From: Bacillota bacterium
Lineage (GTDB): Bacteria; Bacillota; Sulfobacillia; JAJZYS01; JAJYTV01
Direction: 5' to 3'
Length of the DNA: 54,287 nucleotides
Assembly: GCA_021793315.1 (NCBI GenBank)
Contig: JAJYSZ010000011.1
Span: 1-54,287 of the forward strand
The first letter of the stretch is position 1. Each line of letters begins with the position of its first letter. A program made the position numbers and the translations under genes. Below the pieces are notes generated by a model. That model had not been told where the DNA came from, did no database searches, and was given only the letters and a program-made list of their open reading frames with translations. Shown one piece after another: positions 1 through 8,803 of the stretch.

Positions 1-1
1 G

Positions 2-1312
2 GGTACGAACGTCTACGTGCCGGCCTCCCAGGCCGACCAGGCGCGGGTGGATCTTGCAACGCAGGGGCTGCCCGCCCAAGGCTTCGAGGGCTACTCGGGC
101 GTGCTCTCGAGTTCCGGCCTTGGCATGACCGACCAGCAGTTCAACCTCGCGACCCAGAATGCCCTGCAGAACGACCTCGCCCAGACGGTGGAGTCCATCT
201 CGGGCGTCGCCAAGGCGAACGTGCTCTTGCAGCCCGCACAGCAGTCCGTGTTCGTCGACCAGCCGCAGTCCCAGGCGACGGCTGCCGTCTTCGTCGACCT
301 CGAGCCGGGCATCAGCCTGACGCCCAGCCAGGTGTTGGGCATCGAGGAGCTGGTTGCGCACTCGGTGCAGGGGCTGGGGGTGGACCACGTCTCGGTGGTC
401 GACCAGAACGGCGATCCCCTGACCGCCGCGAGCACCGCGGACCCCTCGCCAGGCACCGGCGGCGGCGCCAGCGGCGAGATGGCCCTGCAGCGCCAGTTCG
501 AGCAGAACCTGAACGAACAGCTGACGGCGCTCTTGCAGCCGATCGTCGGCGCGGGCAACGTGGTGGTGCAGGCGAGCGCCACCCTCGACACGACGCAGAC
601 GAAGACGCAGTCGAGCGTCGTGCAGCCGCTGGCCGCAGGCCAGGGCGTCCCGGTCTCGAACCACACGATCAAGGAGACATTCACCGGCACGGGCGCGGCG
701 CCGGCGGTCTCCGGTTCGACCTCCACGCCGACCTACCCCTCCGGCTCGACCTCGGGCCAGAACAACCTCAACTACACCGACTCGACGATCAACTACCAGG
801 TCTCGCACATCAATCAGACGATCACCTCCCAGCCGTTCACGCTCAAGGGACTGACGGTGTCGGTGATGCTGAACTCGACGGCCTATCACCTGACGACGCA
901 GAACCGCAAAGCCCTCCAGCAGCTGATCGGCACGGCGGTCGGCTACACGACGGCCAAGCTGACGCAAAGCGACGTCACGATCTTCTCGGCCCCGTTCCAG
1001 AAGGCCAAGGTGCCGGTCTTCCCGACCTCCACCCTGCCGGCGTCCCCGACGATGCTGGCGGCGGGGGCCGGTGCGCTCGTCCTGCTCGTGGTACTCGCAT
1101 TCATGCTGCTGCGCAGGCGTGGGCGCGGAAGGCACCCTGCCCCGAGAGTGCAGCGGCAGCCTCTCCAACCGGCGCCAGAACCGTTGGCGCCCTTGGCGCC
1201 AGACCCGACGCGCCTGGTGATGGACCGCGTCAAGGAACTCGTACAGCACGATCCTGAAGAAGCGGCCAACTTGGTGCGCACGTGGCTGCGCGAGGACACG
1301 AGGCGTAGATAA
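2..1312 (+). CDS. fliF: Flagellar MS-ring protein FliF, 5'-truncated by the window edge
   Basis: FliF forms the membrane MS ring that anchors the flagellar rotor and export gate. The reading frame is open from base 2, so the first transmembrane helix and the start of the YscJ/FliF domain lie outside the window. Visible are the ring-building region (VFVDLEPG, ELVAHSVQGL), a long Ser/Thr/Gly-rich linker, the second transmembrane helix (MLAAGAGALVLLVVLAFMLL) followed by an RRRGRGR stop-transfer patch, and the FliG-binding C-terminal tail (VKELVQHDPEEAANLVRTWL). Family membership is clear. The next gene is flgM rather than fliG, which is an unusual neighbour for fliF. Confidence 0.95.
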   Translation, partial: GTNVYVPASQADQARVDLATQGLPAQGFEGYSGVLSSSGLGMTDQQFNLATQNALQNDLAQTVESISGVAKANVLLQPAQQSVFVDQPQSQATAAVFVDLEPGISLTPSQVLGIEELVAHSVQGLGVDHVSVVDQNGDPLTAASTADPSPGTGGGASGEMALQRQFEQNLNEQLTALLQPIVGAGNVVVQASATLDTTQTKTQSSVVQPLAAGQGVPVSNHTIKETFTGTGAAPAVSGSTSTPTYPSGSTSGQNNLNYTDSTINYQVSHINQTITSQPFTLKGLTVSVMLNSTAYHLTTQNRKALQQLIGTAVGYTTAKLTQSDVTIFSAPFQKAKVPVFPTSTLPASPTMLAAGAGALVLLVVLAFMLLRRRGRGRHPAPRVQRQPLQPAPEPLAPLAPDPTRLVMDRVKELVQHDPEEAANLVRTWLREDTRRR

Positions 1313-1456
1313 GGAGGCCTGTGGCGGAGCTACGGGGCGCAGGATGGGCCTGGGTGAACGAGATGGCCGGAAATCGCCCGTAAGGGGAGTTCGTGCGGCG
1401 CGGGAACGCGCGATAAGGAAGATAGAGGGATCGGTGTGAACGAGGAGGTGGGTAAG

Positions 1457-1720
1457 GTGAAGGTGGACGAGGTGTCGGGCATCCCGGAGGTACCGCAGGT
1501 CCGGCAGGGACAGGCGGCGCGGGAAGCCGAGCTGCAGCGGCAGAATGTGCAGCCGCCGACGCCGCCCGACCAGGTGGAGATCTCGCAGGCGGCCCGCTTC
1601 GCGGCCGCTCCTGATCAGGCGGCCCGCATCGAGAAGCTGAAGGCCGAGGTGCAGAAGGGCATCACGGTGCAGCCCGACAAGATCGCTTCGGCTCTCGTCA
1701 GCCAGGGAGTCGTGCGTTGA
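1457..1720 (+). CDS. flgM: Anti-sigma-28 factor FlgM
   Basis: FlgM holds the flagellar sigma factor (FliA/SigD) inactive until the hook-basal body is finished, then is exported. The protein is small (87 aa) with a disordered, Pro/Gln-rich N-terminus and the conserved C-terminal sigma-binding helices (RIEKLKAEVQKGITVQPDKI, then ASALV). A GTG 21 bases upstream is in frame, but the strong ribosome site GAGGAGGTG at 1442-1450 sits between the two, so the GTG at 1457 (MKVDEVSG) is preferred. Its stop overlaps the flgN TTG start (TTGA). It heads flgM-flgN-flgK-flgL, the usual late-gene order in Bacillota. Confidence 0.85.
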   Translation: MKVDEVSGIPEVPQVRQGQAAREAELQRQNVQPPTPPDQVEISQAARFAAAPDQAARIEKLKAEVQKGITVQPDKIASALVSQGVVR

Positions 1721-2049
1721 CGGGCGATGGAGATCTCAGGGCCGCGATCGGGCTCTATGAGGACCTTTCGGCGCTTCTCGACCAGATCAAGGCCGCGGTC
1801 ATCGGCGCGGACTCGGAGACGTTGTCCGAACTCGTTCTGCGGCAAGAGGAACTGCTCAGACGCGTCGCGGATCTCAGGTTGCCGACATCGGCGGCGCCGG
1901 AACTCGCGCAAGAACTGGAGCGTGCGGCAGCGGATGCGTTGCGGCGCAACACGCAGAACGGAATTCTTCTTCGCGAACAGCTGGCACTCATCCAAGTGAC
2001 GATGAAGGCGATCCTTGGCGAAGGCAGTGCGGTGAACCGACTGGCCTGA
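1717..2049 (+). CDS. flgN: Flagellar export chaperone FlgN
   Basis: FlgN is the cytoplasmic chaperone for the hook-filament junction proteins FlgK and FlgL, which are encoded immediately downstream. The 110-residue product is almost entirely helical (LYEDLSALLDQIKAAVIG, ELVLRQEELLRRVADL) and ends in the amphipathic helix typical of the family (REQLALIQVTMKAILG). The start is TTG overlapping the flgM stop. Assignment rests on size, helix pattern and position between flgM and flgK, because sequence conservation in this family is low. Confidence 0.8.
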   Translation: MTGDGDLRAAIGLYEDLSALLDQIKAAVIGADSETLSELVLRQEELLRRVADLRLPTSAAPELAQELERAAADALRRNTQNGILLREQLALIQVTMKAILGEGSAVNRLA

Positions 2050-2079
2050 TCGCCGGGGTTCTGAAAGGGGGAACCCAGG

Positions 2080-3597
2080 TTGCCGTCGGCGTTTTTCGGC
2101 CTCGACATCGCCAATACTGCCTTGAGCGCCGCACAGACCCTGATGGATGTCGCTGGCCAGAACATCGCCAACGATGCGACGCCTGGTTATTCCCAGCAGG
2201 TGGCGAGCCTCGTGGCAACACCGCCATATGCCCAACCCGATATGGGGGGCCTTTACACCCCGCAGCTCGGCACCGGCGTCGAAGTGCAGTCGGTGAACCG
2301 GGTGCGAGCGAACTATTTGGATGGACTTTTCCGCACGACGCAGAGCGACGAGAGCTACTACTCGACGCGCTCCAACTATCTGCAGGCTCTGCAGAGCGTC
2401 TTGAACGAGCCGGGCTCCAACGGGCTGTCGTCCACCGTGAACCGCTTCTTCTCGGACTATCAGACGCTTTCCCAGAACCCCCAGAGTTCTGCCGCGCGCA
2501 CCGTGGTACAGCAAGACGGCGAAGCGCTGGCGGCCCAGATCCAGCAGATCTATCAGGGGCTGCAGAACGTTGGCCAGCAGGCGCAGAGCCAGGCCACGCT
2601 GGATGTGCAGACGGTGAACTCGGATCTGCAGCAGCTCGCGAATCTCAACACGACGATCTCGCAGGCGCAGGCGATCGGCCAGCAGCCGAACGATCTCCTG
2701 GACCAGCGGGACAACCTCCTGGACAGCCTATCGAAGCTCATCAACATCAACGTGTCGACGCAGTCTACCAAGGTTGGCTCCTATGTCACGTCGCAGGTGA
2801 CAGTGACGACGCCCGCAAGCGGTGGGGGCGCTGTCACTCTCGTAGACGGCGGCCAGTATGGGTCGATCAGCCTGACGCCAGCTGGTTCCGGTCCCCAGTT
2901 CACCCTTAACGCGACAGATGCAGTGACGGGTCCGGTATCGCCTGCGCCGACGATCGCACCGACCGGCGGTACGATCGGCGCCGCCTATCAGCTCGTGAAC
3001 CAGGACCTGAACCCGACGCCATCTTCCGGGGCCAGTCTGATGAGTGAGTTCAACTCCGCCGTGCTGAGCCTCGTGAATGGCATCAACACGGTGCAGATGC
3101 AAGGTGTCTACCCCGTCTACGCGAGCGGTAGCACGACTCCGTCCTCTTGGGCGAACGGGCAGGCGTTCTTCGTGTCGCCGACGAACGCAACGGGTACTTT
3201 GACGACCTCGGACGTCCCTGGCCTGGAAGTGAACCCGGCCATTCAGAACGACATCAGCCAGATCACGACCACGACGCAGCCGAATCCGGCCGTGGGCGAC
3301 AACTCCAACGCCATCGCGATGGCCGACCTCGGCCAAGGGCAGCAGGGGCCGGTCCAGGCCTATGCGGCGTTTGTCTCGGACATGGGCGCGTCTGTCGACC
3401 TCTCGCAGAACCTCCAGAGCACGTCCGATTCGCTGCTCAATCAGATTACATCGCAGCGTGAGCAGACGTCTGGTGTCTCGATCAATGAGCAGATGACCAA
3501 TCTCGTTCAAGCGCAGAGCATGTACACGGCTGCCGCCAAGGTCGCGGAAGCCATGGACAGTTCTCTCCAGTCCCTGCTCAGCGCGATTCAGCCGTAG
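2080..3597 (+). CDS. flgK: Flagellar hook-associated protein 1 FlgK
   Basis: FlgK is the first hook-filament junction protein, exported through the flagellar type III system. The N-terminus carries the axial-protein signature (GLDIANTALSAAQTLMDVAG, then NIANDATPGYSQQ) and the C-terminus the matching coiled-coil region (SGVSINEQMTNLVQAQSMYT, then AAAKVAEAMDSSLQSLLS). The 505-residue length is normal for the family. The TTG start is set by AAAGGGGG about 8 bases upstream. flgL follows after 41 bases. Confidence 0.95.
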   Translation: MPSAFFGLDIANTALSAAQTLMDVAGQNIANDATPGYSQQVASLVATPPYAQPDMGGLYTPQLGTGVEVQSVNRVRANYLDGLFRTTQSDESYYSTRSNYLQALQSVLNEPGSNGLSSTVNRFFSDYQTLSQNPQSSAARTVVQQDGEALAAQIQQIYQGLQNVGQQAQSQATLDVQTVNSDLQQLANLNTTISQAQAIGQQPNDLLDQRDNLLDSLSKLININVSTQSTKVGSYVTSQVTVTTPASGGGAVTLVDGGQYGSISLTPAGSGPQFTLNATDAVTGPVSPAPTIAPTGGTIGAAYQLVNQDLNPTPSSGASLMSEFNSAVLSLVNGINTVQMQGVYPVYASGSTTPSSWANGQAFFVSPTNATGTLTTSDVPGLEVNPAIQNDISQITTTTQPNPAVGDNSNAIAMADLGQGQQGPVQAYAAFVSDMGASVDLSQNLQSTSDSLLNQITSQREQTSGVSINEQMTNLVQAQSMYTAAAKVAEAMDSSLQSLLSAIQP

Positions 3598-3638
3598 GAC
3601 GACGCAGACCCGGATCATTCGACGGGGAGGGAGAACCG

Positions 3639-4559
3639 GTGCGCATCACGGATCAGATGATGTATCAAAGCCTCACACAAAGCATTGACCAGGCCCAGGC
3701 CGCTTACGTTCGCACTCAGGAAGAGGCAAGCTCCGGCGTCTCCATCTCGCAGCCGTCGGACAATCCGGCAGGCACGGCGGTCGTTCTCCAGCTGACGTCT
3801 GCGCAGCAGCAGGTGACTTCCTGGCAAGGCAATGCGCAGGTTGCGCAAAGCAAGATGCAAACGGCGGACCAGGCCGTGTCGCAGATCCAGAGCGTCATTA
3901 CCTCAGCACAGTCGCTGGCTGAGCAGGGTACGTCCGGAAGCATGACAGCCCAGGACCTCACGGACCTGTCGCAAAAGGCGGTCTCCCTGGTTCAGCAGAC
4001 GCAGAGCCTGGCCAATACGCAATATGCCGGGGAGTACGTATTCTCCGGCGTAGCGCAGCAGCCGCCCGTCATAAGTGGGGCGTACAATCCAGGGGCAACC
4101 TCCGCGCCGCAGTCCATGGAAATCGGGCAAGGTATCAAGGTGCAGACTACGGTGGATGGAAACCAAGCCTTCAACACCGCGCCGGCGAGCACGCCAAGCG
4201 ACTGGAGCACCTACCATTCGTCGCAGGCTACCCTCCTGAACGTGCTGTCGGCCCTGCAGTCCGATCTTGCGAGCGGCAACACGTCCGCGGTGGAGGCAGA
4301 CCTCGGCGCTTTGCAGGCACAAGGCGACAACATCTCCAGCCTGCGCGCGGATTTGGGCGCCAATATGGAGCAGGTGCAGGCAGCGGTTTCGCAGCTGACG
4401 ACCATGAGTTCCACGCTCCAGATCGAGCAGGGCAACGTGGAAAACGTGGACATGACGAAGATCCTCACCCAGCTTACGGCGCAGCAGACGGCCTACCAGG
4501 CGGCTGTGGCGGCTGGGGCCAACATGAAGCTACCCACGCTGGCCAGCTACTTGAGTTGA
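3639..4559 (+). CDS. flgL: Flagellar hook-associated protein 3 FlgL
   Basis: FlgL is the second junction protein and a short flagellin relative. The N-terminal helix MRITDQMMYQSLTQSI and the motif GVSISQPSDNPAGTAVVLQL match the flagellin/FlgL D0-D1 region, and the C-terminus (DMTKILTQLTAQQTAYQAAV) ends in the paired D0 helix. The length of 306 aa is typical. The GTG start follows GGGAGGGAG by a normal distance. The operon ends here at a strong hairpin, and the next genes are convergent. Confidence 0.94.
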   Translation: MRITDQMMYQSLTQSIDQAQAAYVRTQEEASSGVSISQPSDNPAGTAVVLQLTSAQQQVTSWQGNAQVAQSKMQTADQAVSQIQSVITSAQSLAEQGTSGSMTAQDLTDLSQKAVSLVQQTQSLANTQYAGEYVFSGVAQQPPVISGAYNPGATSAPQSMEIGQGIKVQTTVDGNQAFNTAPASTPSDWSTYHSSQATLLNVLSALQSDLASGNTSAVEADLGALQAQGDNISSLRADLGANMEQVQAAVSQLTTMSSTLQIEQGNVENVDMTKILTQLTAQQTAYQAAVAAGANMKLPTLASYLS

Positions 4560-4569
4560 GGAAACGGAA

Positions 4570-4596
4570 GGAGCCGCACCCGCCCGGTGCGGCTCC
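4570..4596. terminator. Bidirectional terminator between flgL and the fliS-fliD operon
   Basis: A perfect 11-bp inverted repeat (GGAGCCGCACC / GGTGCGGCTCC) with a CGCCC loop lies in the 48-base gap between two convergent operons. There is no long U-run, but position and stem strength fit a shared terminator. Confidence 0.75.
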
Positions 4597-4607
4597 TCGC
4601 CAGCTGA

Positions 4608-4895
4608 TCAGAACTTCCCGTTGAGTAAGCGGCCCGCAGCGTCCTGCCTCCTGCCGAAGTTGCGCAGCAGCGCACCCGTGATCCGGTGCTTGGTCGCGAG
4701 CTGGGCCGACACAAGATCGAGTTCCTCCAGGACATGCCTCACAACCGGCGTATCCGCCTGCTCGGGCGCAAGCCGGCCCAACAGCGCATCCGCAGCGCAG
4801 TGTGCCGTCCTGAAGGCCGACCAGTCGCCTTTTTCGAGCGCCGCCTTCTCCTGCTCGACCAGAGCGGCAAGGTCGGCGACATCCTGGCTAGGCAT
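4608..4895 (-). CDS. Small helical protein at the end of the fliS-fliD operon, FliT/FlgN-like
   Basis: This short protein (95 aa from ATG at 4895; an in-frame start 12 bases upstream is possible) has no recognised domain. It is predicted to be wholly helical, with two amphipathic stretches (ALVEQEKAALEKGDWSAF and VVRHVLEELDLVSAQLATK) and ends ALLRNFGRRQDAAGRLLNGKF-like, recalling the tails of FlgN/FliT chaperones. Its ATG overlaps the end of the acetyltransferase gene, so the two are translationally coupled. By position it could be the FliD chaperone FliT, whose sequence is poorly conserved. This is an inference from size and context only. Confidence 0.6.
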   Translation of the reverse strand: MPSQDVADLAALVEQEKAALEKGDWSAFRTAHCAADALLGRLAPEQADTPVVRHVLEELDLVSAQLATKHRITGALLRNFGRRQDAAGRLLNGKF

Positions 4896-5409
4896 GGGCC
4901 GAACCACCGGAACCGATCCAGGCAGCCATCAGCAGTTCATCAACTTGGTGGCCGTCGATCACGTATTGACCCTTGCGCACAGCCTCCACCTCGTAGCCGC
5001 TGTCCTCGAACAGGGCGCGCCCCGCGGCGTTGGTCGCCAGAACGCTGAGGGTGAGCTTGCGCACCCCGACCACCTGTGCCCAATTGCGCATTGCGGCCAT
5101 AAGCGCCTTGCCGACAGTTTGGCGGCGAGCGGACCTGTCCACCACGATGGCCATCGACGACACATGCAGGAGAGACTCCGTGGTGCCGCGCGAGGCATAG
5201 AGATAGCCGACCAGGTCGTCCCCGTGGAACGCGGTGAGCATCAGGTGGACGAGTGGGTCGGCGGAGGCGGCGAACTGGGCCTGTGTGTCGACGGTCAGGG
5301 GGAAGCGGTCGACGCCAAGGGAGCGGTCTTCTTCCGCCACCTTGTTCACCAGAGCGACAATCTGCTCGGCGTCCTCCGGGCGAGCGCTGCGGACTGTGGG
5401 CGTAAACAT
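4888..5409 (-). CDS. GNAT-family N-acetyltransferase within the flagellar cap operon
   Basis: The 173-aa protein is a single GNAT domain. Motif A is MAIVVDRSARRQTVGKALM (acetyl-CoA pyrophosphate loop, Q/R-x-x-G-x-A form), followed by KLTLSVLATNAAGRALFEDSGY, the usual N-x-x-A-x-x-L-Y/F-x-x-x-G-[FY] motif B. It starts three bases after the fliD stop, so it is co-transcribed with the filament cap gene. Acetyltransferases encoded in flagellar loci can modify flagellin or glycan precursors; that role here is inference. The acceptor cannot be read from the sequence. Confidence 0.85.
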   Translation of the reverse strand: MFTPTVRSARPEDAEQIVALVNKVAEEDRSLGVDRFPLTVDTQAQFAASADPLVHLMLTAFHGDDLVGYLYASRGTTESLLHVSSMAIVVDRSARRQTVGKALMAAMRNWAQVVGVRKLTLSVLATNAAGRALFEDSGYEVEAVRKGQYVIDGHQVDELLMAAWIGSGGSAHA

Positions 5410-5412
5410 GGG

Positions 5413-6831
5413 CTAACCTCCGCTTGAGCTGGAGCTTGAACTGGAGGAACCACCGCTGCCGTTGTTCAGCATGGCGGTGAGTAGGCCGGACAGCTGGTCT
5501 TTCTGCGACGTCACCGCGATCAGCGCCTGCATCTCCTGATTGAACTGGTCCTGCAAGGCGTTCTGCTGAATGGTGATGAGGCCCTGCTCCTGAGTCTCCT
5601 CGTTCGTCAGGTCCGAGATCTGGCTTTGGATGTTGGTCTGAACACCGGCAATTACCCCGGTGCTGGTGTCGCCAAGGTTATTGAGGACCGTCTTCAGCTG
5701 CGTGGCCACTCCGCCCGAGCCGGTGAAGATGGCCTGAAGTGCTTGCGCGTTGGAGGTAGCGGCCGACTGAAAGGTACTGGCCGAGAACGCGAGCTGGGTT
5801 GTGTTGTCCGACTGAAGGTTGATGGTGATGCCCGCATCCGCGATACTCTGGTACCCGACCGGGGCCGACGAATTCGTTGCCAACAGGGCCGAGTTGATCT
5901 GCTGCATGATGCCGTCGGCTGTCGGGTCCCCTTGGAGGATCGCACCCTTGCCTGTAGCCTTGTTGATGGCAGACTGGAGTGCGTTGTAGTCGCTGATGAA
6001 TTGGTTCAGGGCAGATTGGGCCTGACTTGTGGAGGTCGAGACAGTGACGGTGGTCGAGCCGGCCCCCTGCAGGTTCAGCGTAAGGCCCGGGACGGCCACG
6101 GAGTCTGTGCCGGTCGTGCTGGATGTTTGCACGCCGTTTACGGTGTAGACCCAGGACTTGCCCGTGTTAGGCTGCTCCACCATTCCGAGTCCGCTCGACC
6201 CCGTACCCTTCAGGATGTTGCTCGGGTCGCTGATGTTGAGTGCCTCGTACTGAGTGGAATCCAAGGCCAGATAGTAGGAAGTGACGCCATTGTTGGTGCC
6301 GGTCATGACGGTGGCAGTCGCGCCAGCGGAGGCGGCGTTGATCTTGGCAGCGATGGAAGTCAAGCTGTCCGTTGACGTGACGTTGATGGAGGAGCCGTTG
6401 ATCGTGAAGGTTCCCTGGAGATTCAGAGCACTGCTGGATGATGCCTCCGACTGACCAAGCCACTGATCGTAGGCGCCCTGCGTGGTCACGTCGACGTTGT
6501 ACGTGCCGGCACTGGCGGTCGAGGATGCACTTGCGTCGACTACGCCTGTGGGCGAGACCGACGCGGAAGGTGACGACCACGTCGTTGCGGTGGAGAGGGC
6601 GCTTGCATCGCTGGCGAGAGCATTGACATCCGCTTGAATACCGGACCAAGTTTGCGAGACCTGAGTAAAGTTTGAAATCTCATTTGTAAGGGTTTGGATA
6701 GGTTGCTCGAGCGCGGTCTCCTCCTCCTGCTGCAGCTGTGACAAGCCAGTAAGGTTCAACCCAGGATAGAGAGCCTGCAGCAACTGCGGGTTGTTCAGCA
6801 GACTGCCGAGGGGCGAGGCACCACTGCTCAC
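5413..6831 (-). CDS. fliD: Flagellar filament cap protein FliD
   Basis: FliD (HAP2) caps the filament tip and promotes flagellin polymerisation. The N-terminal FliD_N region (LLNNPQLLQALYPGLNLTGL, then EEETALEQPIQTL) and the C-terminal coiled coil (IQSQISDLTNEETQEQGLIT) are clear. The protein (472 aa) ends in a low-complexity Gly/Ser tail with nine consecutive serines. The GTG start overlaps the fliS stop (GTGA), and the GNAT gene follows at once. The poly-Ser tail is unusual and may be exposed at the filament tip. Confidence 0.93.
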   Translation of the reverse strand: MSSGASPLGSLLNNPQLLQALYPGLNLTGLSQLQQEEETALEQPIQTLTNEISNFTQVSQTWSGIQADVNALASDASALSTATTWSSPSASVSPTGVVDASASSTASAGTYNVDVTTQGAYDQWLGQSEASSSSALNLQGTFTINGSSINVTSTDSLTSIAAKINAASAGATATVMTGTNNGVTSYYLALDSTQYEALNISDPSNILKGTGSSGLGMVEQPNTGKSWVYTVNGVQTSSTTGTDSVAVPGLTLNLQGAGSTTVTVSTSTSQAQSALNQFISDYNALQSAINKATGKGAILQGDPTADGIMQQINSALLATNSSAPVGYQSIADAGITINLQSDNTTQLAFSASTFQSAATSNAQALQAIFTGSGGVATQLKTVLNNLGDTSTGVIAGVQTNIQSQISDLTNEETQEQGLITIQQNALQDQFNQEMQALIAVTSQKDQLSGLLTAMLNNGSGGSSSSSSSSSGG

Positions 6832-7202
6832 TTGGAGTCACCTCCTTGGGAGACACCTTCGAATCCATCTCGCAGATTGCCCAGCACCAAGGCGACACCG
6901 TCGATCGCTTCCCCGTCGTGAGAGATGTTTGCCTTGCCCAAGGTGATTTCGCACCAAGAAAAGAGATCCTTCAGGTTCTGCCCAACTTCTTCTGTACTGT
7001 CCCAATTTGCGCTGCGCAACTGCACCAGCACCTGCTGCGCCGACACAAAGTGTTTGTTTGAGGTAGCCAGGTCTTGCGCTGCAAGGGCACGGCGCCCCAC
7101 CAAGATCGAATCTACCAGCACCCGAAGCAGCGTGCCCATGGATGCGCTGTCCGAAGTGGCCTCTCGTTGAATCCGCCGATACGCTTCGATTCCGCTTTTC
7201 AT
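6828..7202 (-). CDS. fliS: Flagellin chaperone FliS
   Basis: FliS binds the C-terminal helix of flagellin in the cytoplasm and keeps it from polymerising before export. The 124-aa protein begins MKSGIEAYRRIQREATSDSA, matching the FliS N-terminal Tyr-containing segment, and has the four-helix pattern including LLRVLVDSILVGRRALAAQD and the C-terminal LVLGNLRDGFEGV. ATG at 7202 is chosen because AAGGGTGAT lies just upstream; the frame stays open further 5' into the fliC terminator. It is coupled to fliD by a 4-base overlap. Confidence 0.82.
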   Translation of the reverse strand: MKSGIEAYRRIQREATSDSASMGTLLRVLVDSILVGRRALAAQDLATSNKHFVSAQQVLVQLRSANWDSTEEVGQNLKDLFSWCEITLGKANISHDGEAIDGVALVLGNLRDGFEGVSQGGDSK

Positions 7203-7228
7203 GCGATCACCCTTATATGAGATGGGGC

Positions 7229-7261
7229 ACTGGGTGCAGGGCGTGGGCCCGTGCACCCAGT
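7229..7261 (-). terminator. Hairpin terminator downstream of fliC
   Basis: The 10-bp arms ACTGGGTGCA / TGCACCCAGT enclose a GC-rich loop between the fliC stop and the fliS start. It probably terminates most of the flagellin message while allowing some read-through into fliS-fliD. Confidence 0.7.
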
Positions 7262-7282
7262 ACTAGGACGCCGGTTGGGCCT

Positions 7283-8803
7283 CTACGGGATGAGCTTCAG
7301 GAGCGCCTGCGGCATGGCGTTGGCCTGAGCCAGCATACCGACACCGGCCTGCTGCAGGATCTGGTCACGCGTCAGGTTTGACATGCCCGACGCGATGTCC
7401 GCGTCCATGATCTGCGCGCGCGCCGCCGTCAGGTTCTGCGACGAGGCCTGCAGGTCCGACGCGGCGAACTGAAGGCGGTTCTGGTAGGCGCCGATCGTGG
7501 CGCGCTGGTTCGAGACCGTGTTGATGGCGTTGCCCAGCACAGTCAAGGCAGCCTGTGCGTCCGCCTGCGTTGTGATGTCGATGCCGGTGGTCGCCTGGGC
7601 GTTGCCTGTACCGTTCGTGTAGGTGTTGGCTGAGCTGCCGCTCTGTGCAAGGGTAAATGCGGTAGCGGTCAGCGCGGTCGGGGCAGCTGGCGCGATCGCG
7701 GTGGCGGGGCTCGTGTAGGCTTGGGTCGTGTAGCTGTTGGACGTCTCGCCAGCAGCGGTTCCCTGCACCGCGAAGGAGAGAGCCCCACTGCCAACGGAGA
7801 CGCTCTCCACCGTACCGGTTGCGATTGCACCCTTGACCGTGGTTGTGCCTGCAGCGGCGCCAGTCAGCGAGAAGTTGGTCGATGTCGGGTTCACGGTGAA
7901 CTGCAGTGTGTCGCCAGCGGTCGCGGCCGCGAGCGTGAGGGTCATGGCACTGCCGTTCAGCATGACGTTGTTGAAGGCCAAACTGCTGGTGGAGGCCGTG
8001 TACTGGGTGGAGGTGCCCGAGGCGCCGTCCGTGACGGCGATTGTGGTGTTGCCGCCGGAGACCGAGGAGACCACCTGCACCGACGCGGTGTCCGCGGTCG
8101 ACGCGTTGTAGGAACCGGCGAGGGTCTTGAAGTCGGCGGTCGTGCCGCCGATGCTGGACAGGTTCCACGGTGTGACGGTCGCAGCCAGGGAGTAGGTGCC
8201 GACCGGTACACCAGCGGCGTTGACCGTCTGGCCACCAGCCAGGCCACCGGCTTCAGCGACTTGTCCGGCGGTACTGACAGTGCCGTTCAAGCCTGTGACA
8301 CCCAGCGAATACGCGTCAGCCGCGGCGATGCCTACCTGCAGGGCCTGGTTCTGGTCGGCGCCGATCTGGATGGACTGTCCCTGGAAGTTGCCACCCAGAA
8401 GGTTCAAGGTGTTGAAGTTCGTGTCGTTGGTGACCTGCGAGATCTGCTGAGTGTACTGGTTCATCTCAGCCTGCAAGGCGCCCAGGTCTGTCGAGTTGTT
8501 GGTGCCCGTGGCGGCCTGTGAGGCCAAAGACCGCATGGACTGCAGGATGCTCTGGATCTGTCCCAAGGCGCTGTCGGCGGTCTGGAACAGGTTGATGCCT
8601 GTCTGAGCGTTCTGGTAGGCCTGGTTCATGCCGCTGACTTCGCTCTGCATCTGCTGCGCGATTGCGAGGCCAGCCGGGTTGTCCGCGGCCGAGTTAATCT
8701 TCAGACCTGAAGACAACTGACCGAGGACATTCGTCATGTCGTTCTGCGTGTTGCTGAGGTTCAGCCACGCATTCATGGCGGCGACGTTCGTGTTTACGAA
8801 CAT
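7283..8803 (-). CDS. fliC: Flagellin
   Basis: This is the filament subunit, 506 aa from the ATG at 8803 (MFVNTNVAAMNAWLNLSNTQ); the open frame continues upstream but lacks flagellin similarity. The D0/D1 regions are canonical: LSSGLKINSAADNPAGLAIA near the N-terminus and NRLQFAASDLQASSQNLTAA with DADIASGMSNLTRDQILQQA at the C-terminus, ending MPQALLKLIP. The central D2/D3 region (about residues 170-420) is variable and Ala/Thr/Gly-rich. GGGAAGG precedes the start. fliS, its chaperone, is the next gene. Confidence 0.97.
   Translation of the reverse strand: MFVNTNVAAMNAWLNLSNTQNDMTNVLGQLSSGLKINSAADNPAGLAIAQQMQSEVSGMNQAYQNAQTGINLFQTADSALGQIQSILQSMRSLASQAATGTNNSTDLGALQAEMNQYTQQISQVTNDTNFNTLNLLGGNFQGQSIQIGADQNQALQVGIAAADAYSLGVTGLNGTVSTAGQVAEAGGLAGGQTVNAAGVPVGTYSLAATVTPWNLSSIGGTTADFKTLAGSYNASTADTASVQVVSSVSGGNTTIAVTDGASGTSTQYTASTSSLAFNNVMLNGSAMTLTLAAATAGDTLQFTVNPTSTNFSLTGAAAGTTTVKGAIATGTVESVSVGSGALSFAVQGTAAGETSNSYTTQAYTSPATAIAPAAPTALTATAFTLAQSGSSANTYTNGTGNAQATTGIDITTQADAQAALTVLGNAINTVSNQRATIGAYQNRLQFAASDLQASSQNLTAARAQIMDADIASGMSNLTRDQILQQAGVGMLAQANAMPQALLKLIP

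Noticed and set aside
1381-1416. Possible sigma-28 promoter for flgM (TAAG ... CGCGATAA)
   Set aside because: The -35-like and -10-like elements are 24 bases apart instead of about 15 and the -35 is imperfect.
5413-5460. Ser-codon repeat at the fliD 3' end as a DNA repeat element
   Set aside because: It is a simple coding low-complexity tract of mixed Ser codons inside fliD, not a separate repeat.
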